A DNA stretch of 64,000 nucleotides, from positions 806,001 to 870,000 of the forward strand of contig NZ_JAUSZH010000001.1 of the NCBI RefSeq assembly GCF_030817355.1, given 5' to 3'. Position numbers and translations under genes: made by a program. The first letter of the stretch is position 1, and each line of letters begins with the position of its first letter. Positions 27,901 to 36,213 of the stretch are shown piece by piece. The stretch comes from Streptomyces sp. V1I1 (GTDB taxonomy: Bacteria > Actinomycetota > Actinomycetes > Streptomycetales > Streptomycetaceae). Under the pieces are notes generated by a model. It was not told the origin of the DNA and made no database searches. It worked only from the letters and a program-made list of their open reading frames with translations.

Positions 27901-30550
27901 GCTGCTCGCTCGTCGGCGGCCCCGCCGACGGCCGGCCGGCCGGAGCAGGGACACCAACGAGATGATCCTGCGGGTGGACCGGATGGCCCGCGCCGGCACC
28001 GACGACGACCAGCGCTGGTGGTCCGACGTCACCGGCGACCACTCGACGATCACCTTCCTGCTCGGCAAGACCATGGTCGAGCTCGGGCTCACCCTCGCGG
28101 ACGCGCGGGCGCGCTTCGAGCGGAGCGCCCACCGTTCGATCGAGGTGCTGTATCACGAGCTGTGGGCGATCCGGGTCCTGCATCCCGAGGAGCCCAGGCA
28201 AGCCGCCGACGCGTCGGCGGAGCAGCGCGACGCGTGGCTCGCCGACACCGCGACACAGGATGTCCAGCTTGAAGCGTTCCTCGACGGCGATCGCGCGAAG
28301 GAGGCGGCTCATGCCTTCGACGCGCATGGTCTCGACGACAAGGGCATGCGGGTGTTCCTCGACGACGGCCTGCGGCGCATCGGCTTCGCGAACGCGCCGG
28401 ATCACGTCCGCCGATGGTGGCACCAGGCCGAGCGACGCCGCGGCTTGACCGGGGCGAACGGCCTGCGCGACATGCTGGTCATCGCCGAATGCGTGCAGTC
28501 GGTCCCGGCCACGCTCGCGCAGTTCGTCGACGCGATCTCCCTGCGCGGGGCCGAAGGGATCGAGTACGCCTTCCGCGCGCTCGACGTGGCGCGGTCTACC
28601 GAACAGCCGCAGATCACCTGGGTGTCCAGGGTGGAGGGCTGGCCGCCCTGGCGGATCCTCCTGCGGCTGCAGGCGGTGCTGTACCAGCTCGACTGGCCGT
28701 CGGCCGCACCCGAGGTACGGGCGTTCTGGCGGCGGCTTACCAGCCCCGACAACTCACGGCTCGACCGAGCCCTGCACCTGGCGGAGGAGATCGCGCTGCG
28801 GGAGGGCGCCTCGCTCACCGACTACCACGACGCGTGGCTCGGCGGGGGCACGGCCAATATCCAGGCGATCCTGTGCTTCCTCGACTACCAGCGCACGAAG
28901 TCCGCGCCGGCGGGCGAGGAGCCCTGGTCCGACGGCAACGCCGCGACCCGCTGGCCGTACGACACCAGGTCGCCCAGCTTCACCGACACCTCGGCATGGG
29001 CGGCCGACCGGATCGTACGACGCCTTGGCCAGTTGAAGAACCGCATCGGCTACGGCGCGGCAAGCAATCCGGCACGGGCCTGGTGGGACGGCCTCGAAGA
29101 CCGGGCGTCCGGCCGGGCCATGGTCAGGCTCGCGGAGGAGCTCGACACCCGCGGCGAGACCGTCGACGCCTTCCATCTCGCCCATGTCGACGCCCACACC
29201 GACCATCCCGTGGCTACGCTCGCCTATCTCGATTTCGACAGGCTTCGGAACACCTACGGCGACACCGACGCCGAGGCCGCCGCGCAGTTGCACAACGACA
29301 TCGCCAACCGGCACTACACCGAGGGGGACTTCGACTCCGCGATCGACAGATACGAGGCAGCCATCGGACAGGACCCGACCAGGCCGGTGTACTACACCAA
29401 CCTCGCCGGGGCATGGCGGAAGAAATTGGACTCGGCCGCCGGAGCGCGGAAGGCGATCGAAGTGGTTCGCCGCGGCTTGGACCACTGCACGGAAAAGTCC
29501 GATCTGGAGAGCGAACTCGCTCAACTCGACCTCTGGCTCCGCGGGTTGGGGCGGCGTGACGCGGGGGGCGACGCCGATTCCCTGGCCAGCGTCGTCACCC
29601 CGGTCGTGGTCGAACTCTCCAGAGCCCTGCAAGGCGATACGGCAGGGCTGGTGGCGCGGACGAACGACGTGCGTGGTGAGATCCAGGCGACCGTCGGTGT
29701 GTGGCTGCCACCCGTTCGGTACCGGGGCAATGACGAACTGGATCCCGGCCACTACGTCATCGTGATCAACGAGGGTCGCCGCATCCTGGGGATCACCGTG
29801 CCGGGCGCGGTCTTCGTCCGGTCCGGCGGTGCCGCGCGGGACCCGCTGGACGGCGCATCCGGCGCATGGGTCGCGACCACAGACGACGCTGCCGCGCCCG
29901 AGGGCGCGTTGAGCCCGTACGACTTCACTCTGCGCCATCTCCACCGGGCGGTGCTGGCGGACACCTCGTGGCTCCGCGAGGCGGACATCGCCGCGACGCT
30001 CGAGGAACGCTGGGCGGACCCGCTCGACCCGGTCGCGGATCTCCCGTTGCTGGCCGGCTTCACCACGGTCGTGCGGGCCATGCTCGACGACGGGGTGCCG
30101 GTGGTGGCGATGGAGGTTCTGCTTGATGCGTACCGGGGGGCCCGGGACCGGGGCGAGAACATCGACGAGGCGATTCAGAGTCTCCGCGTGCTGCCGGGCG
30201 TCCGGCCGCAGTTGCCGGGGAACTCGCCCCGCGGTGAACTGGTGCGCCTCGGCGATGACCTCGAACGGATTCTGCGATCCGCTCTCGTCGATGCGGGTGA
30301 CCAGCACATCCTCGTACTCGACGCACGGGACGCGTACACGGTTCTCGATGTGCTCCGCCAGGAATTCGAGGATCGCCGACCGGATGAGCGGCGAACTCTG
30401 CTCACCACGGATCCGCTGGTGCGCCGCTATCTACGGCTCCTGGTCAGAACCGAATTTCCCTGGCTGCACGTCATCGCGGATGCCGAGCTCCTCGGCCGAC
30501 GTACGGTCGGCCGCACAGTGACATCGACGGATGCCAAGGATCTGTCATGA
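24935..30550 (+). CDS. giant STAND NTPase with TPR-like region and C-terminal FlhA (FHIPEP)-like domain
   Basis: A 1871-residue soluble protein. Residues 1-180 are helical and charged, possibly an adaptor. The NB-ARC/STAND domain (about 190-600) begins TDEFIGREDDLRALEQW and has Walker A GGGGKT (about 223-228), Walker B VLVIDGLERL (near 306) and VLITTRLRPTE (near 368). A long helical solenoid follows, with a clear TPR near 1450-1500 (RHYTEGDFDSAIDRYEAAIG). Residues about 1556-1860 read like the FlhA cytoplasmic domain: VVVELSRALQGD, VWLPPVRYRGNDELDPGHYV, a GVPVVAMEVLLDA stretch matching the FlhA GVxIRDLxxIL motif, and RTEFPWLHVIADAEL near the end. No membrane helices. The FlhA-like domain is my reading and needs profile checking. 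GAGGGG precedes the ATG. Confidence 0.8.
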   Translation: MTQPQDPVEGFPTTLFRELLRQARSLLSTADDRTRLRTSLRLAGPDEARQAQPANRDSGEGPDTQGDADDTAEHSALSAERAEEEGRRDDLAHVSRAYHAARDFASDRVFADALLRQVAMPDHLDAAVRLAHRAVHVLPEHEREQWDELVASLERLRARHRRRAVGHEQDTDLDTYRRRANFECVHHYSLTDEFIGREDDLRALEQWASDPEGRAVLCLCALGGGGKTAIAWQWINRVLAEWHNSGYRGAFWCSFYDKGFDFEAFLRRALVFCGGKEEATVRSMPRTWVEEELLQALARERFVLVIDGLERLMAAYTRAADRAIDEEGARAADDFVFASPAQRSMSDPRDGEFLRRLAGTGNGTKVLITTRLRPTELEPRNGQDARAVAEFHDVEGLNRDETYELWDSIVQDSPSDDVLDALFDLCGDHPLTVGVLAREVAESGGWTPWRAAHRDFDPEGPPARARAYIIGTSVRDLGEDRLEALFVLTMSGRPMLHREVAEALRFGSIADDGGRWAEPDRVDEVLDHLIKRGLIGRVREEDTWEYDVHPVVRGQMWEALTDTGTGRERFLGHALSELTAIPDPQRPLDLHHLRRAIKVYGMYAGAEQFDRAWELFYYRLWYPLETQGATRELLDLLRRLLPLGDLYQLPPLTSRRQQAIATGALADLLVQMGDGGFDRDGLGDVLLRWSGAIALRLGDVFMFLGFHHSRTWVSLYEGRLYETEIELRRLRWMSVRAGAFGMVGPIDLWIGIVLALRGEAPEGLARLDSPMGHFDSERWRKQTAAEGLLYANRPAEALQLLDYLTELGTDASEGHNQLAWEYLTRGVAKYRAGAGTPEELDEAYDDLATALSTARGIEYVVVQCFALTTLAQIRLDQDSVQAAADLVDQYFRLDPKGRYRLTASDAHRIHAECARRRGDIGEAVSAARKAYERAACDGPPFVYRDGLVLARALLTSLGASVPRVDAELPPEWATVLSEQVCREEEQSNALLARRRPRRRPAGRSRDTNEMILRVDRMARAGTDDDQRWWSDVTGDHSTITFLLGKTMVELGLTLADARARFERSAHRSIEVLYHELWAIRVLHPEEPRQAADASAEQRDAWLADTATQDVQLEAFLDGDRAKEAAHAFDAHGLDDKGMRVFLDDGLRRIGFANAPDHVRRWWHQAERRRGLTGANGLRDMLVIAECVQSVPATLAQFVDAISLRGAEGIEYAFRALDVARSTEQPQITWVSRVEGWPPWRILLRLQAVLYQLDWPSAAPEVRAFWRRLTSPDNSRLDRALHLAEEIALREGASLTDYHDAWLGGGTANIQAILCFLDYQRTKSAPAGEEPWSDGNAATRWPYDTRSPSFTDTSAWAADRIVRRLGQLKNRIGYGAASNPARAWWDGLEDRASGRAMVRLAEELDTRGETVDAFHLAHVDAHTDHPVATLAYLDFDRLRNTYGDTDAEAAAQLHNDIANRHYTEGDFDSAIDRYEAAIGQDPTRPVYYTNLAGAWRKKLDSAAGARKAIEVVRRGLDHCTEKSDLESELAQLDLWLRGLGRRDAGGDADSLASVVTPVVVELSRALQGDTAGLVARTNDVRGEIQATVGVWLPPVRYRGNDELDPGHYVIVINEGRRILGITVPGAVFVRSGGAARDPLDGASGAWVATTDDAAAPEGALSPYDFTLRHLHRAVLADTSWLREADIAATLEERWADPLDPVADLPLLAGFTTVVRAMLDDGVPVVAMEVLLDAYRGARDRGENIDEAIQSLRVLPGVRPQLPGNSPRGELVRLGDDLERILRSALVDAGDQHILVLDARDAYTVLDVLRQEFEDRRPDERRTLLTTDPLVRRYLRLLVRTEFPWLHVIADAELLGRRTVGRTVTSTDAKDLS

Positions 30551-32112
30551 GGGAAAGCCGCGCCACCGGCGAAGCCGAATCCGCCGACACGATCACAGTC
30601 GAGATCGGGTTGCCGGCAACCGCGGATCCATCCGGGACAGCACCGATCGAGGCCGCGGTGCGAAGCACCGTACAGCGACTGGTCACCGACCTCGCCCTGC
30701 CGCTCTCGCCACGGGTAGAGGTGGCTATCAGTACCGCGGAGCGGCTCCTGATGCACATCAATGGACGCCGGTGCCGCATGGTCGAACGACGCTACTTCGC
30801 ATCGCTCGACCAGTCGTTGCACGCCCGGCTCGCCGACGCGGTGGACACAAGCCCGGAGCTGTTGCTCACCCCGGCGGTGATCGCGGCGCTGTGGTCCGGG
30901 TGGGGTGGGACGACGAGTCGGCCACCGGAGGCGTTCGCCGCCACACTGCGCTCACTCGTTCGCCATCGTGTGCGCCCCGACCGGTTGGCCATTACCACGG
31001 CCATGTGGTCCGACGACCAGGCCGGCCGGGCATTCGAGGATGCCATGTGCGAGGCGAGCGCACCCTTGACCATCATGGTCGATCAGCTGACGCATATCGA
31101 GATCAACAAGGATGAGGAGCAGGTAAGCGCGGATACCGCGTGGCTGGCCGAAGGAGTGTTCGTGGAACTCGGGGTCGTGCTCGGACGGCCGCGCGTCGAC
31201 CTCGACGAGAGTCTTCCGCCGTACCACTCCACCGTGAAGATCAACGACTGCCGGCTGAACACACAACCTGGGATCCGCCCCGGCACAGCCTTGGTAAACG
31301 ACACCGCGGGGAGACTCAAGGCAATTGACGTGGACGCCAAGCCGGTTACGAACCCCTCGACCGGGCAGCCTGCCGCCGTGGTCGCCACCAGGCATATGGC
31401 CTTGCTCGAGGCGGCCGGCCACACGACGTGGACGGTGTTGGGCACTGTCATCCTGGTGGCCGCGGCACAGGTCCGGCGCCATGCGTGCGCGCTGCTCAGC
31501 CGTGACGTCGTCGAATGCCAGCTCGGCACACTGGCCGACACCGCCGCCGCGATGGCTGCGTCGCTGGGCGGGGCGGACGCACTCACACCCGTCATGCGGG
31601 ACCTTGTGTCGGAGGGCGTCAACGTACGTGATCTGACCGGTATCGTCGGATCGCTGTATCGCGCGCCGACAATGCCCGCCTGGGTGGACGAGCGTGTGGT
31701 CATCGCACCAGCGTCCTACCGGCCAGGGCTGCCCGACGCTCCGGAGCTGGGGAACACCGGGCTGGTGTCCTCCGTGGAGGCCGTGCGCATGGCCTTTGCA
31801 CCCGCTGTCTCGTCCAAGTTCGCAGGCAGTGCCAAGACCCTGGTGGTGTACCTGCTGGCATCACAGATCGAGGTCCGGCTGAGTGATCCCACACCTTACT
31901 CGGAGGCCGAACGTGACGATCTGATCGGCCTCATCATGGAGGAAATGCGATTCTTGCCACCAACAGCGCTGGTGCCCGGAATCCTCACCCGGGTCGCTGC
32001 ACGCCGGAGACTGCGCGAGCTCATCCGGGCCGAACTGCCACAGGTGCCCGTGCTCTCGTACCGCGACATCGACCCTGAGTTCAATGTCCAGCCGATCGCG
32101 CGGATCGGCTGA
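30547..32112 (+). CDS. soluble FlhA (FHIPEP)-like protein of the conflict operon
   Basis: A 521-residue protein. The N-terminal 200 residues (TITVEIGLPATADPSGTA, then helical) are unrecognised. From about residue 200 to the end it follows the cytoplasmic domain of FlhA/LcrD export-gate proteins: VELGVVLGRPRVDLDESLPP, VKINDCRL near 232, LLSRDVVECQLGTLAD, EGVNVRDLTGIVGSLYRAP (358-376, FlhA motif GVxIRDLxxILE), VVYLLASQIEVRL, and a C-terminus LPQVPVLSYRDIDPEFNVQP where FlhA has LPVLSYNEIPPxxxIQ. The eight FlhA membrane helices are absent, so it cannot form an export channel. It overlaps the STAND gene as ATGA, with AAGGA 6 nt upstream, so the two are coupled. Function unknown; a scaffold or signalling partner is inferred. 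Confidence 0.8.
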   Translation: MRESRATGEAESADTITVEIGLPATADPSGTAPIEAAVRSTVQRLVTDLALPLSPRVEVAISTAERLLMHINGRRCRMVERRYFASLDQSLHARLADAVDTSPELLLTPAVIAALWSGWGGTTSRPPEAFAATLRSLVRHRVRPDRLAITTAMWSDDQAGRAFEDAMCEASAPLTIMVDQLTHIEINKDEEQVSADTAWLAEGVFVELGVVLGRPRVDLDESLPPYHSTVKINDCRLNTQPGIRPGTALVNDTAGRLKAIDVDAKPVTNPSTGQPAAVVATRHMALLEAAGHTTWTVLGTVILVAAAQVRRHACALLSRDVVECQLGTLADTAAAMAASLGGADALTPVMRDLVSEGVNVRDLTGIVGSLYRAPTMPAWVDERVVIAPASYRPGLPDAPELGNTGLVSSVEAVRMAFAPAVSSKFAGSAKTLVVYLLASQIEVRLSDPTPYSEAERDDLIGLIMEEMRFLPPTALVPGILTRVAARRRLRELIRAELPQVPVLSYRDIDPEFNVQPIARIG

Positions 32113-32118
32113 CGTGGC

Positions 32119-32313
32119 TTACTTGGACGTGTTCTTGAAGCAGCCCTCGATGATTTCGAGCGTCGTCGACTTGTAGACGCTACTACCGCATGACGGGCAT
32201 GATCCTTGTGGACTCCTCGACAGCACGACGGTCTTGCCCTGAACGAACCTCGCAATCGAGATCCGTGGGGAGTACCGCTCACCACATGGGCAGATGCCGA
32301 ACTCCATTGCCAT
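32119..32313 (-). CDS. small zinc-ribbon protein in the island
   Basis: A 64-residue protein with CPCGERY near the start and CPSCGSSVYK about 35 residues later, a CxC/CxxC zinc-ribbon layout. It is convergent with, and ends 6 nt from, the FlhA-like gene. The ATG at 32313 has GAGGCAGG upstream; an internal ATG two codons later is possible. Family and role not recognised; it may bind nucleic acid or protein through the ribbon. Confidence 0.55.
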   Translation of the reverse strand: MAMEFGICPCGERYSPRISIARFVQGKTVVLSRSPQGSCPSCGSSVYKSTTLEIIEGCFKNTSK

Positions 32314-32844
32314 ACGCCTGCCTCGCCCCCACTTGACGCGCGCGTTCCGATCGACGACATAGACCAATGAGCGCCGACAAATCAACAAGACACATCGATC
32401 ACTCAAGCACAGAACCCTGACAGGGTGGTCTTGTAGATAGCACCGTCTAGCGCATCCGAAGTAGCCAGTACGTACGCCGACACTGATCCGCTCCTGCAAG
32501 CAGGAGACCATTCCAACTCGCGTTTAGCGACGTTGCAGCACGTCGGAGACCTCTACTGCCGGGGCAGCCAATGCTCGACATGGAGCAGTCGCCACACCCT
32601 GCTGTGCCGTGACTCCTGCCCATCCCTCCTGGCACCCACATGCGGCCAGATCTAATTACGCGTCAATAGGGTCAGCAACGGGTCAGCGAGAGTCTGATTA
32701 GACCTGGTCACAGACGCTAAGCCTGCAAGTACCGACACCCAGCCGAGACGGCCAACAAGAAGGCGCGGCCACCCCCTCCGCCGCACAGAACCGGAGATGA
32801 TGACCGCGCCTCGCTGTCACTAGCGCCAGACACATAGCCCCAGT
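32314..32844. other. gene-free right border of the island
   Basis: About 530 bp, visibly less GC-rich than its surroundings in 32314-32660. It contains the right direct repeat (32652-32728). No gene, RNA or clear terminator was found. Confidence 0.5.
32652..32728 (+). repeat. direct repeat, right copy (candidate attachment site)
   Basis: Counterpart of 20978-21044 in the same orientation; AGAGTCTGATTAGACCTGGT is identical. It carries an extra 11 nt that partly repeats the GGTCAGC word. The repeats bound about 11.7 kb. Confidence 0.75.
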
Positions 32845-33810
32845 TCAGCGCACCCGCCCCCGTGGTTTCAGCGCCACCGGCGGCAGCTCGGGTGCGGCCA
32901 ACGGGCCACCGTCGTAGCCCTTGACCTCGCCGAAGCGGGAGCTCTCCATCCAGTCCTTCCGAGCCTCCTCGATTTCCTCATGCGACCGTCCGATGAAGTT
33001 CCACCACATGACGATCTCCTCCTCGAACGGCTCGCCGCCGAGGAGCATCAGCCCGGCGCCGGATTCGGCCCGCAGCGGGAGTTCCGTACGGCCGCAGCCG
33101 AGGTAGAGCATCGAGCCCGGCAGTACGGGCACGCCGTCGACATGCGCCTCGCCGGACATGGCGAGCACGGCGTACTCGAAGTCGGGGTCCAGCGGCAGGC
33201 TCGTCTCGGTCCCCCTGGCGAGCGCCAGATCGGCGCCGACGATCGGGGTGTATGTCGTCCCGGGCGAGGCGGCGCCGTCGAGGGCGCCGAGGATGACCGT
33301 GGCGGTCAGGCCGGGCGCGGTGACGGTCGGCAGCTCGGTGTGGTGCTGGAACTGCGGCTCGACGCTGCGGTGCGCGTCGGGGAGCGCGACCCAGAGCTGG
33401 GCTCCGTGGAGGAAACGCGCGTGCGGCTTGGGGCTCTCCTCGGAGTGGCTGATCGCGCGCCCGGAGGTCATCAGGCCGAGTTCCCGGGGGCGGATGGTCG
33501 CCAGGCTGCCGGTGCTGTCGCGGTGCAGCACCTCGCCGTCGTGCAGCCAGCTGACGGTCTGGAGGCCCATGTGCGGGTGGGGCGGGACCTGCATTCCGGG
33601 CTCGTCGGCGATGTCGTCAGGCCCGTAGTGATCAACGAAGGCCCAGGCGCCGACCATACGGCGGCCGAGGTTGGGCAGCAGTCGGCGGACCTCGGTGGAC
33701 TCGCCGAGCTGGACTCGGCGGGGGCTGAGAAGTTCACGGACGGGCTCGGCGACGACGAAGCCACGACCGCCGCAGACTGAGAGGGCGGCCTGACGATCGA
33801 GATTGCTCAT
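32845..33810 (-). CDS. pirin-family bicupin protein
   Basis: A 321-residue cupin protein of the pirin family. The N-terminal cupin carries the Fe(II)-binding pattern PPHPHMGLQTVSWLHDGEVL with a later His in GRAISHSEE; the C-terminal cupin is VLPGSMLYLG to LRAESGAGLMLLGGEPF. Relatives include quercetinase-like enzymes and redox-sensing regulators. The ATG gives the usual length; upstream only weak AGG is seen. It is transcribed divergently from the TPR gene, with an AT-rich stretch (GGAATATTCAACC near 33870) between them that probably holds both promoters. A decayed second copy lies at 465-570. Confidence 0.9.
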   Translation of the reverse strand: MSNLDRQAALSVCGGRGFVVAEPVRELLSPRRVQLGESTEVRRLLPNLGRRMVGAWAFVDHYGPDDIADEPGMQVPPHPHMGLQTVSWLHDGEVLHRDSTGSLATIRPRELGLMTSGRAISHSEESPKPHARFLHGAQLWVALPDAHRSVEPQFQHHTELPTVTAPGLTATVILGALDGAASPGTTYTPIVGADLALARGTETSLPLDPDFEYAVLAMSGEAHVDGVPVLPGSMLYLGCGRTELPLRAESGAGLMLLGGEPFEEEIVMWWNFIGRSHEEIEEARKDWMESSRFGEVKGYDGGPLAAPELPPVALKPRGRVR

Positions 33811-33936
33811 GGCGCTCAACCTATTCCTGTACGGGTGCGAGCCGGCAGCCCCCACGCCCCAAAGGATAGTGGAATATTCAACCATCATTCTATGTTGACT
33901 GCACGCAGCAGGATGAGTCCTTGAGGAGGAGGGCAA

Positions 33937-34308
33937 GTGAACGACAGCTACTACGAGTTCGGCACCGCGGCCGATCGGTGGGACCGCGCACAGATGTTCT
34001 TCGACGCCAAGAAGTACATGACGGCAGCCCGCATTCTGGGTGGTCTCGTCGAGGAGGCGCCGGAGCAGATCGCGCCGCGTCTGCTGCTGGCCCGCGCCTA
34101 CTACCACTCGGCGCGGCTGAGCAAGGCCGAGGCCGAGCTGCGCGCCGTGCTGGAGCTCAGCCCGGTGGAGCACTACTCGCGGCTGATGCTGGGCCGCACG
34201 CTGGAGCGGCAGGGGCGGCCCCAGGACGCCGCGCCGCATCTGCGGATGGCCGCGGCGATGTCCGGGGATCCGGTCCCAGAAGGCATCCCGGAAGGCGGTG
34301 CTCGCTAG
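33937..34308 (+). CDS. small tetratricopeptide-repeat protein
   Basis: A 123-residue helical protein with about two and a half TPR units (AQMFFDAKKYMTAARILGGL, APRLLLARAYYHSARLSKAE, EHYSRLMLGRTLERQGRPQD). It is a common small Streptomyces protein, presumably a protein-protein adaptor. The GTG start has a strong GAGGAGGAGGG at 33923-33933. The next gene downstream is the broken AEC transporter on the other strand. Confidence 0.88.
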   Translation: MNDSYYEFGTAADRWDRAQMFFDAKKYMTAARILGGLVEEAPEQIAPRLLLARAYYHSARLSKAEAELRAVLELSPVEHYSRLMLGRTLERQGRPQDAAPHLRMAAAMSGDPVPEGIPEGGAR

Positions 34309-34318
34309 TCGCTGCCCG

Positions 34319-34761
34319 TCAGGTGAGCAGCCAGGCGATCAGCGACAGCGACCCCATCGACAGCAGCGTGGACAGCAGAACGGTGTCCCTGGCGAGATCG
34401 GTGTTCAGGCGGGACGTGTACGGCAATGGGGATGCCCAGATTGGAGGAGTTGACGTACGCCCCCGCCATCGCGCCTATGGCCCGGTCGGCCTGACGCCGC
34501 CGGAAGATCCACCGGCCGAGCAGCAGGCCTACGGCGCACACGATGAGGAGGCTGGCCGCGAACACCGCAATGCCCGGGGTGGCCAGATCGGACAGCTGTG
34601 ACCTGGACAGCGTCAGGAACAACAGCGCGGGCATGGCGAACGCGAAGGCGAATCGGCCCCAGCACGGTCTGCGCTCGACCGCCGAGCACATTGAACCGCG
34701 CGGCCGCCCAACCGACAGCGGTGATCGCCCAGATGGGCAGGAAGCTGGAGAGCACGGTCAC
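34319..34761 (-). pseudogene. broken AEC-family (auxin efflux carrier-like) transporter
   Basis: Pieces of a roughly 300-residue transporter in shifted frames: VTVLSSFLPIWAITAVGWAA at the start (GTG 34761), then in another frame FAMPALLFLTLSRSQLSDLA, IAVFAASLLIVCAVGLLLGR and AYVNSSNLGIPIAV, then the final helix LLSTLLSMGSLSLIAWLLT. About half the gene is missing between the GIPIAV region and the last helix. It is clearly dead. Confidence 0.8.
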
Positions 34762-34941
34762 GCGGCCGGCATGCCCGACGGCGATCATCGCGCCGCGACT
34801 GCCCCCGGCGGCCCGTGGCCAGGTGCGGGACCGGCGTACGCCCCACTGCTCGTCCGGGAGCAAGTGCACACCCTCGGCCGAAAAGTGCTCATCCCAAAGC
34901 AGGCCTTGTCACGCTCGGAATTGGCGCGAACATTAAGAGAC

Positions 34942-36213
34942 ATGGCGATCGTTGTGCTGGTAGGGACTCTGGACACCAAGGGCGAGGAGTACGGCTGGCT
35001 CCGGGACCGGCTGCTGCGGCTGGGAGTTGAGGTCGTGCTCATCGATGCGGGCGTCATCGGGGAGCCCCTTGTGCGGGCCGACATCCCACGCGCCGCGGTG
35101 GCCGAGGCAGCGGGCGCCGACCTGGGACTGCTCCGGGAGGAGGGGGACCGCGGCGCTGCCGTGACCACCATGGCCCGCGGGGCCGCCGAGACAGTCCTTC
35201 GCCTCTACGCCGAGAACCGGCTGCACGGTGTGCTGGCCATCGGCGGCAGCGGTGGCACCTCGATCGCGACCAGGGCGATGCGGGCGCTGCCGCTGGGCGT
35301 ACCGAAGCTGATGGTGTCCTCGATGGCCTCGGGCGATGTCTCGCCGTACGTCGGCTCCACCGACATCACGATGATGTACAGCATCGTCGACATCGCCGGG
35401 ATCAACACCGTCTCGGCACCGATCCTCGCCAACGCGGTGGATGCGATCGCCGCGATGGCCAAGTCATTCGCCGCGGCGTCACGGGCCGTACGGCCGGCGG
35501 ATCTCAGGGCCGGCAGGAGGCCACTGGTGGCCGCGACGATGGCCGGCGTGACGACACCGGGCGTCGACGCCGCCCGGGAGCGGCTCACCGAACTCGGTTA
35601 CGAAGTCCTCGTCTTCCACACCAGCGGCTCCGGCGGACGGACTCTGGAGTCACTCGCCGAACAGGGACTGTTCGCCGGCATCCTGGACCTGACGCTCAGT
35701 GAGCTCGCCGACGACCTGGTGGGCGGCATCCTGACCGCCGGACCCGACCGGCTCCGGGCCGCCGGGCGCAAGGGCATACCCCAGGTGGTGAGCCTGGGCG
35801 CACTGGACATGGTCAAGTTCGGGCCGCTCGACACCCTCCCGGAGCGCTTCCGGGACCGCCAAGTCCGCGTGCACAACCCGTCCATCACCCTCATCCGCAC
35901 CACCGCGGCGGAGTGCGCCGAGCTGGGCCGCGGCGTCGCCGCGAAACTGCGGGCCGCCACCGGGCCGACGGCGGTGTGCCTGCCCCGGCGCGGGCTCTCC
36001 ACGCTCGGCGGCCCGGGAGGCCCGTATCACGATCCGCACGCAGACGACGCGTTGTTCACCTCGCTCCGTGACGGGCTACGGGGCAGCACGACCGAAGTGC
36101 TCGAATTCGATACCCACATCAACGATCCGGCCTTCGGCCGGGCGGCGTCCGAAGAGCTGCACAGGATGATCAGCGCGCACCGGCCCACCGCGAGCGAGGA
36201 CCGGGTGGCGTAA
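34942..36213 (+). CDS. Tm-1-like ATP-binding / UPF0261 family protein
   Basis: A 423-residue cytoplasmic protein. The start MAIVVLVGTLDTKGEEYGWL and the glycine-rich HGVLAIGGSGGTSIATRAM are typical of UPF0261/Tm-1-like proteins, as are VSSMASGDVSPYVGSTDITM and VVSLGALDMVKFGP. The plant relative Tm-1 binds a viral replicase; bacterial members are of uncertain role. No strong ribosome binding site is seen before the ATG, but similarity begins exactly there. The upstream open frame continues only through the dead AEC gene. Confidence 0.9.
   Translation: MAIVVLVGTLDTKGEEYGWLRDRLLRLGVEVVLIDAGVIGEPLVRADIPRAAVAEAAGADLGLLREEGDRGAAVTTMARGAAETVLRLYAENRLHGVLAIGGSGGTSIATRAMRALPLGVPKLMVSSMASGDVSPYVGSTDITMMYSIVDIAGINTVSAPILANAVDAIAAMAKSFAAASRAVRPADLRAGRRPLVAATMAGVTTPGVDAARERLTELGYEVLVFHTSGSGGRTLESLAEQGLFAGILDLTLSELADDLVGGILTAGPDRLRAAGRKGIPQVVSLGALDMVKFGPLDTLPERFRDRQVRVHNPSITLIRTTAAECAELGRGVAAKLRAATGPTAVCLPRRGLSTLGGPGGPYHDPHADDALFTSLRDGLRGSTTEVLEFDTHINDPAFGRAASEELHRMISAHRPTASEDRVA

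Noticed and set aside
30547..32112. Genuine type III secretion or flagellar export component
   Set aside because: No membrane helices and no other export apparatus gene; only the cytoplasmic-domain similarity is claimed.
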